This document shows positions 17,815-21,954 of a stretch of 21,954 nt of DNA, in pieces. This stretch comes from Patescibacteria group bacterium UBA6263. GTDB taxonomy: Bacteria; Patescibacteriota; Gracilibacteria; Absconditabacterales; Absconditicoccaceae. The notes under the pieces were generated by a model that was not told where the DNA came from, ran no database searches, and saw only the letters and a list, made by a program, of their open reading frames with translations. Location: contig DJVF01000039.1 in NCBI GenBank assembly GCA_002441085.1, positions 37,785 through 59,738 on the forward strand, given 5' to 3'. Made by a program: the position numbers and the translations under genes. Every line of letters starts with the position of its first letter. Positions within the stretch are counted from its first letter, which is position 1.

Positions 17815-19239
17815 ATGGATTTATATAATCTAATGTGAATAAAAACAAGACTTCATCAGAATCTTAAATGCTGAATTGAATGTAGATTACATAGACATTT
17901 GAAAAAGCATTGACACGGTAAAATACACAAAGCTATACATTATGCTCGTGATTTTTATCATCATTGGACTCATTTGGGAGAGTTGATTTTGGTGTCTTTT
18001 ATGTGATTTTTGACTTTTATTTTTGCTTCTGGTGCGGGGTTGCCAAATAATACTAGTTTTGTATATCCTTTGCAAAAAGTTTCTACTCTTGAATGTAGAA
18101 TACTTTATCGGGAAGATATGCCTGATAATTGCAAGATAGACCTGCCTATAATTTATGGTGCTAATTATGATAAATATAAATGATCTCCTGGATATAGAGA
18201 TATATATACTACTCTTTGGGCAGCTCCTTATTCTGATAGTCGAAATCAAGATTTTTGAGCACATGCTGGTGTGGATGTAGCTACTGCTCGTGGAACACCA
18301 CTTTATTCTATATGAAATTGAAAGGTATATTTTGCCTGATGGAATAGTGCCTATGGTAATGTAGTTAAAATTAAATATTTATACAAATGAGAATACATAT
18401 ATGCTACCTATGCACATATGGATACAATAGAAATAGAACAATGACAGATTGTAAATAAATGACAACGTATATGAACAGTCTGAAATTCTGGTAATGTTTT
18501 TGGCGCTTTGTGATGATATCATGTCCATTTTGAGATATCTAAAGATATTTGATGACGTCCTAAATATTCTTATTTGAATTGTCCAGACTTAAAAAAGTGA
18601 CATTATCAAATTATCCAACAATGACTTTGTAGGGAACAATTATTTGCCAATGAATATGATCCTATCAGACTTATAGAATGAATAGATTGATTGCCAAGTC
18701 TCGTAAATAATAGTTGAAGTAATGATATTATAGAAAATATTATTCCTGTGGGAGTGGCTACTGGAGTACTTGTAGATAATATAGAAACTGGTAGTGTAAA
18801 TACTGGTAGTGTAAGTACGGGCAGTGTCCAATTGATAGAAGAAAATGTAAATTTGATTGTTGATCAAGAAATAAAATTAGAAAATCTAATTTTGGATACA
18901 AGTGTATTGGATCAGTATTCACAGCATTTTTGGAATCAAAATAGTGTGTCAATAGAAACCGATTTGAGTGGAAGAAATTTGAAAATATGAGAAGAATGAC
19001 TCATCATAATAAATATTAACAAAAGAAATCCTGTAGAAAAATATAATTGAATTATGAATATACCATTTGTTTTGATGTCTACCAATACAAATGTTTCACT
19101 GAGTTTGACAAATATCAAACTTGTAAATGATGGTAAAGTTGAAGTCAAAGTAAAATGAGATAAAATATGAACTAGTACTGTTTTGATCAATTTTGGATGA
19201 AAAAGAATTTGAAAATTTAGTTTAAGTATTGGAAATTAA
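17815..19239 (+). CDS. M23-family metallopeptidase (peptidoglycan endopeptidase) with a C-terminal beta domain
   Basis: This 474-residue protein has a basic, His-rich N-terminus (1-55), then one membrane segment (about 56-73, GELILVSFMGFLTFIFASG) that probably anchors it or serves as an uncleaved signal. The LytM/M23 domain spans about 130-260, with H150 and D154 in HAGVDVA, GNGKVYFAG, YATYAHMDT and the HVH motif (236-238). These are the zinc ligands and catalytic His. Extra cysteines (LNCPD, GLCREQ) follow. A TGSV-repeat linker (325-339) leads to a C-terminal beta-rich region of about 130 residues that I do not recognise. M23 enzymes cut peptidoglycan cross-bridges or stems outside the membrane. 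A strong terminator follows. It is divergent from the GT4 gene. Confidence 0.92.
18787..18831 (+). repeat. 15-bp tandem repeat encoding TGSV(N/S/Q) in the M23 peptidase
   Basis: Three consecutive 15-bp units (18787-18801, 18802-18816, 18817-18831) encode TGSVN, TGSVS and TGSVQ. The first two differ by one base and the third has drifted. They form a flexible linker, and the near identity suggests recent slippage expansion. Confidence 0.85.
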
Positions 19240-19260
19240 AAATTTTAAACTGAAATTATA

Positions 19261-19288
19261 AAAAACCTCGAAATGTTTCGAGGTTTTT
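19261..19288. terminator. Bidirectional rho-independent terminator between the M23 peptidase gene and recA
   Basis: A perfect 13-bp stem AAAAACCTCGAAA / TTTCGAGGTTTTT encloses a 2-base loop. Its A and T tails serve both strands. It lies 21 bases after the peptidase stop and 24 bases beyond the recA stop. Confidence 0.9.
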
Positions 19289-19312
19289 GTATTTGATGTG
19301 GTAGTCAAAATT

Positions 19313-20383
19313 TTATTCATTGTTTGTGTCTGCTACTTGTTCTTCTGTATCTATTTCTGCTATTGCCAAAGCTTCATCATCTAAAACTTTTTTTCACATT
19401 CTCATTTCTTTTATTTTGTTTTGAATCTCTTTTTCTAAGTTTTTTTTGGTTTTTTCATCGCTTTCTACTGCCTGTCAGAGTTTTTCTTTTCATTGAAATT
19501 TCTGGTTTCATATGGTGTAGAATGCTCATCATTTGCTTATCAACTTGAGTATCACGCCAGCTTCTATGATATCTAGAGTTTTATCGTATCACATTTTCCA
19601 TTTTACTGGAAGCTCAGCAGTTTTGAATGGAGCAGATATTTTGTTTTTAGCAATTTTGATTTTGGCTAAGTATCAGATTTGTTCTTTATCTTCCATGATT
19701 TTGTCTCATTTTCTAATTTCTATCCTTTGAGATGCAAAAAATTTGAGTGCATTTCATCATGGAGTAGTTTCTGGATTGCCAAACATTACTCATATTTTCA
19801 TTCTGATTTGATTTATGAATACACAGGTAGTCCCTGTTTTGGCAAGTATAGATGCTAATTTCCTAAGTCATTGTGACATCATTCTAGCTTGCAATCACAT
19901 ATATGAATCTCCCATATCTCATTCTACTTCTGCTCTAGGAACCAATGCTGCGACAGAATCTATTACTATAAGTTTGACAGCTCAAGATTTTGCTAGTTCT
20001 TCTGCTATTTGTAGTGCTTGTTCTCCAAAATCTGGTTGAGATAATAATAAGTCATCTGTATTTACTCATAATGTCCTAGCATATTGTGGATCAAGAGCAT
20101 GTTCTGCATCTATAAATGCAGCTATTTCTCAGCGTTTTTGTATCTCAGCTATAGCGTGCAAAGCTATCGTAGTTTTACCAGATGATTCTGGTCAATAGAT
20201 TTCTACGACTCTTCATTCTGGATATCCTCATCACAATATAAGGTCCAAAACATAAGATCCGCTGTGGAATGTATTTACCAATCATACATTTGCATTATCT
20301 CACATTCTCATAATGGCTCATTTGCCAAATTGTTTCTCTATGCTTGCAAAAGCATCTTTCAATAAATCTTTTTTCGTCGTCAT
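19313..20383 (-). CDS. recA: Recombinase RecA
   Basis: RecA forms filaments on single-stranded DNA for strand exchange and, in SOS systems, stimulates self-cleavage of LexA-type repressors. This 356-residue protein has the normal length. Visible motifs are FGKGAIMRMGD, Walker A GPESSGKTT (64-72, first glycine TGA), FIDAEHALDPQYA, LIVIDSVAALVPRAE (Walker B), the L1 loop region MGLQARMMSQGLRKL, FINQIRMKIGVMFGNPETTP with the L2 loop, and TPGGNALKFFAS. A charged, Glu-rich C-terminal tail ends DTEEQVADTNNE. The promoter at 20433-20462 is overlapped by an inverted-repeat array, so control by a repressor is likely. The LexA-like gene 870 bases away is the obvious candidate. Confidence 0.97.
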
Positions 20384-20432
20384 TATATTTTATTTAATAG
20401 TTAAAGATACGTGGTTGGTGATGTTTCTAAAT

Positions 20433-20462
20433 ATTATAAAATTTTTAATTATGTTGTTACAA
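20433..20462 (-). promoter_or_regulatory. recA promoter
   Basis: On the minus strand TTGTAA (20462-20457) is followed after 18 bp by a perfect TATAAT (20438-20433). Transcription should start near 20426, giving a leader of about 43 bases. The -35 box lies inside the left arm of the operator at 20454-20483. Confidence 0.65.
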
Positions 20463-20483
20463 TATTGTTTCAAGTTGTAACAA
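20454..20483. promoter_or_regulatory. Triple TTGTWWCAA operator overlapping the recA -35 box
   Basis: TTGTTACAA (20454-20462) and TTGTAACAA (20475-20483) are exact reverse complements 12 bases apart, and a third related box TTGTTTCAA lies between (20465-20473). The boxes are spaced about one helical turn apart. Overlap with the -35 box fits repression. Which protein binds is unknown; the LexA-like product at 21255-21878 is the best candidate. Confidence 0.6.
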
Positions 20484-20511
20484 ATAGTTATATATTGTCT
20501 TTAAAAATTAT

Positions 20512-20607
20512 TGATCTCGTTATTTTATTCCTCGACAGCTCCTTTATCAAGGAACACAATTTAGATATTGTTTTGGATTGAGAATAGAATTTGAGATCAG
20601 ATTTTTT
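20512..20607 (+). ncRNA. Candidate structured RNA or leader with a terminator-like 3' end
   Basis: An outer 7-bp stem TGATCTC/GAGATCA (20512-20518 with 20593-20599) encloses a second stem TATT-c-CTC/GAGAATA (20526-20533 with 20580-20586). Inside that are two hairpins, TCCTT/AAGGA (20540-20553) and ACAAT/ATTGT (20556-20571). A six-T run (20602-20607) follows on the plus strand. A weak plus promoter TTGTTT-18-TATATA (20465-20494) lies just upstream. Pairing was found by eye. It does not fit tRNA and I recognise no RNA family. The minus strand could fold similarly. Confidence 0.3.
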
Positions 20608-20686
20608 GATGACGTGAGTATAATAATAAGATTTATAAAAAAATCAAGAGAAAATTTAGTAGTTTAAAACCTGCAAATCATAATCT

Positions 20687-20739
20687 GTCAAAAAATAGAT
20701 TGATTTTGTCAAAAATTGACTTGATTTTGTCAAAAATTT
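20687..20739. repeat. 21-bp tandem repeat with palindromic cores
   Basis: Two and a half copies of a 21-bp unit start with GTCAAAAA and end with TTGATTTT (20687-20707, 20708-20728, 20729-20739). The joins create TTTTGTCAAAA, a 5+1+5 palindrome, at 20704-20714 and 20725-20735. The period is two helical turns. It lies 74 bases upstream of the four-helix-bundle gene and could be an operator array for the downstream genes, or iteron-like. Confidence 0.7.
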
Positions 20740-20812
20740 CCTTATATATGTTAGTGTACGTAGAAAAGTAGGTCGATAGCCGAACAAGATTTTATACTTT
20801 AATATTGTAGAA

Positions 20813-21214
20813 ATGAACGTAGAAACTTTTGAAAAATTATTTATCCGGAAGGAAAGCAAAGATTTGTTTGTAAATTTATGCAACAAATTTGCAGGCGCAG
20901 AATTTAAAGACTATTTTTATAAAAACCAATTGCTCAAAGCTACGTTAGCTGTGTCAAATAGCATAGCTGATGGATATCAAAAATGATATGGCAAATGACT
21001 CGTAAGAGATTTGATCGTAGCAAAATGATCAATGTGACAGGTAAAGAGCATGATTTTGGTAGGAAATGATTTGTGATATTTCGTAGCTGATGAATATTCC
21101 AAATTGATGGAATCTATAAACAAGACTATGGCATGAATTGTATGATTCATCAAAAGTCAAAATAAAAAAGATGAAGTGAAACCAGCTTCAGATGATTTGA
21201 ATATAACCAACTAA
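20813..21214 (+). CDS. Four-helix-bundle protein (23S rRNA intervening-sequence / bAvd-like family)
   Basis: This 133-residue helical protein is read with TGA = Gly. The pattern NQLLKATLAVSNSIADGYQK, then GLVRDLIVAKGSMGQVKS and NDLGYF, matches the conserved turns of the S23/IVP four-helix-bundle family, whose usual motifs are SIxxNIAEG and xxAxGSxxEL. Members are pentameric RNA- or protein-binding scaffolds of uncertain role. Some (Avd) serve diversity-generating retroelements, but no reverse transcriptase or template repeat is present here. It lies 40 bases before the LexA-like gene on the same strand, so co-transcription is likely. A link to DNA-damage control is inferred only from position. 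Confidence 0.75.
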
Positions 21215-21254
21215 AGATAACTATCGATCTACTTTATTTACTACAAATAATATT

Positions 21255-21878
21255 ATGTTTAAAAAAAATCAGTTGGATGATATCCAAAAAGAGTTGATTA
21301 ATTTCTTTAAAAGAAATACTCATCAAGAGGGTATTACACTTAGAGAAATCGCTCAGGAGATATGAGTCTCTCATCCGCAGACAGTTTTGAATAAACTAAA
21401 TCAGCTTGTGTTGAAATGATATTTTGTAAAAGATGGAAGTTGATATAGATTGATCAAAGAAAGTATAGAAAACAAGTTTACTGATATATTGCAGTTGCCT
21501 ATATATGGTTTCGCTCAGTGTGGTAATAAATGAAAATCTATCATAGATGAATATTCACAAGAACAAATCCCTGTGACATTGGCATTTTTGTGAACATGAA
21601 GTGTAGATGGATGTTTTTTTGTGAGAGCCAAATGAAATAGTATGGAACCAAAGATTCAAGATGGAGACTTAGTTTTGGTTAGACAACAAGCCTCTTATGA
21701 TTTGAATGATTATGTTTTTGTATTGCACAATCAATTGCCAAAGCTAAAAAAAATAATTAAAAAAGACGGAAGTTTTTTCTTGGAATCGGTAAATAGATTT
21801 TTTGATAAGCTAGAGATAGATAAATATGATGAGACTAAAATTATAGGTGTGGTAAAGAAGATTATTAAGAGTATGTAA
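21255..21878 (+). CDS. lexA: LexA-like self-cleaving transcriptional repressor (S24 peptidase)
   Basis: This 207-residue protein has LexA length and layout. An N-terminal winged helix-turn-helix (about 8-68) contains GITLREIAQEIGVSHPQTVLNKLNQL. The S24 domain includes the cleavage-site region LPIYGFAQCGNKGKS, the nucleophile S129 in RAKGNSMEP, IQDGDLVLV, and a Lys (probably K165 in LPKLKKI). The scissile bond would be Cys89-Gly90, as in UmuD, instead of the usual Ala-Gly of LexA. The C-terminus IIGVVKKIIKSM is typical. In SOS systems RecA filaments trigger self-cleavage and derepression. The nearby recA with an operator over its promoter supports a LexA role, though an S24 phage-type repressor cannot be excluded. 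Many glycines are TGA. Confidence 0.87.
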
Positions 21879-21954
21879 GAAGCGTAGCAGCGTAAAAACG
21901 TAACAATGTTAAAATATTTCAATGATTAGAGTATAAAAAAACCACTTATAAAAA

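Larger units (their letters stand above)
20384..20812. other. Regulatory region between divergent recA and the four-helix-bundle gene
   Basis: These 429 bases have no convincing gene. In order they hold the recA promoter, a triple TTGTWWCAA array, a possible plus-strand promoter, a candidate 88-nt structured RNA with a T run, a 21-bp tandem repeat, and an AT-rich stretch with TATACT (20793-20798) just before the next start. An open minus frame at 20656-20886 is created by the tandem repeat (FLTKS repeats) and overlaps the downstream gene; it is not supported. Confidence 0.7.

Noticed and set aside
20512..20599. tRNA gene (7-bp outer stem, cloverleaf-like)
   Set aside because: No TTC arm, anticodon-stem geometry or CCA-side features fit a tRNA.
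20687..20739. CRISPR array
   Set aside because: The repeat units abut with no spacers and no cas gene is present.
20656..20886. 76-codon minus-strand open frame with FLTKS repeats
   Set aside because: The repeats come from the 21-bp tandem DNA repeat, and the frame overlaps the start of the four-helix-bundle gene.
20813..21214. Diversity-generating retroelement accessory (Avd)
   Set aside because: No reverse transcriptase, template repeat or variable C-type-lectin gene is present in the window.

Overview
The window comes from an AT-rich bacterium that reads UGA as glycine (genetic code 25), as in Candidatus Gracilibacteria (BD1-5) and Candidatus Absconditabacteria (SR1). Under the standard code almost every conserved gene is broken by TGA. 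With TGA = Gly they become intact, and many of the TGA codons fall on invariant glycines: the P-loops of RuvB and RecA, the GKDQ motif of TrpRS, and the GGGKDS motif of MurL. Genes end only in TAA or TAG. I see no convincing Shine-Dalgarno sequence before the starts. The sequence does not let me choose between the two phyla.

Layout. At 1-2219 an OmpR-type two-component system (kinase then regulator, minus strand) is followed by the start of a small membrane or secreted protein. The kinase gene and the partial gene are each preceded by the same 20-bp PhoB-like direct-repeat operator at the same distance from a -10 box. At 2214-5598 (minus) lie a GNAT acetyltransferase with an in-frame TAA, ruvB, and a secreted protein with S-layer homology repeats. 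At 5599-7878 (plus) are trpS and a small alpha/beta hydrolase, set among intergenic islands of GC-rich palindromes. At 8018-8689 (minus) is a membrane protein whose glycine codons are mostly ordinary GGN.

At 8748-13218 a tight minus-strand run reads ctpA-type protease, isochorismatase-like hydrolase, SAM methyltransferase, Nudix hydrolase, dnaA. At 13329-13601 is a small unknown gene with its own terminator. At 13690-16512 a MurD ligase and a MurL-type epimerase are divergent neighbours, which suggests D-Glu enters peptidoglycan by the L-Glu ligation/epimerisation route instead of through a racemase. A GT4 glycosyltransferase and an M23 peptidase follow, giving a cell-envelope cluster.

At 19261-21878, recA (minus) faces a four-helix-bundle gene and a LexA-like S24 repressor (plus) across a 429-bp regulatory region. 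That region holds a triple TTGTWWCAA operator over the recA -35 box, a possible 88-nt structured RNA, and a 21-bp tandem repeat. The simplest reading is a small SOS-type regulatory unit. No tRNA, rRNA, CRISPR array, transposase or prophage gene was recognised.
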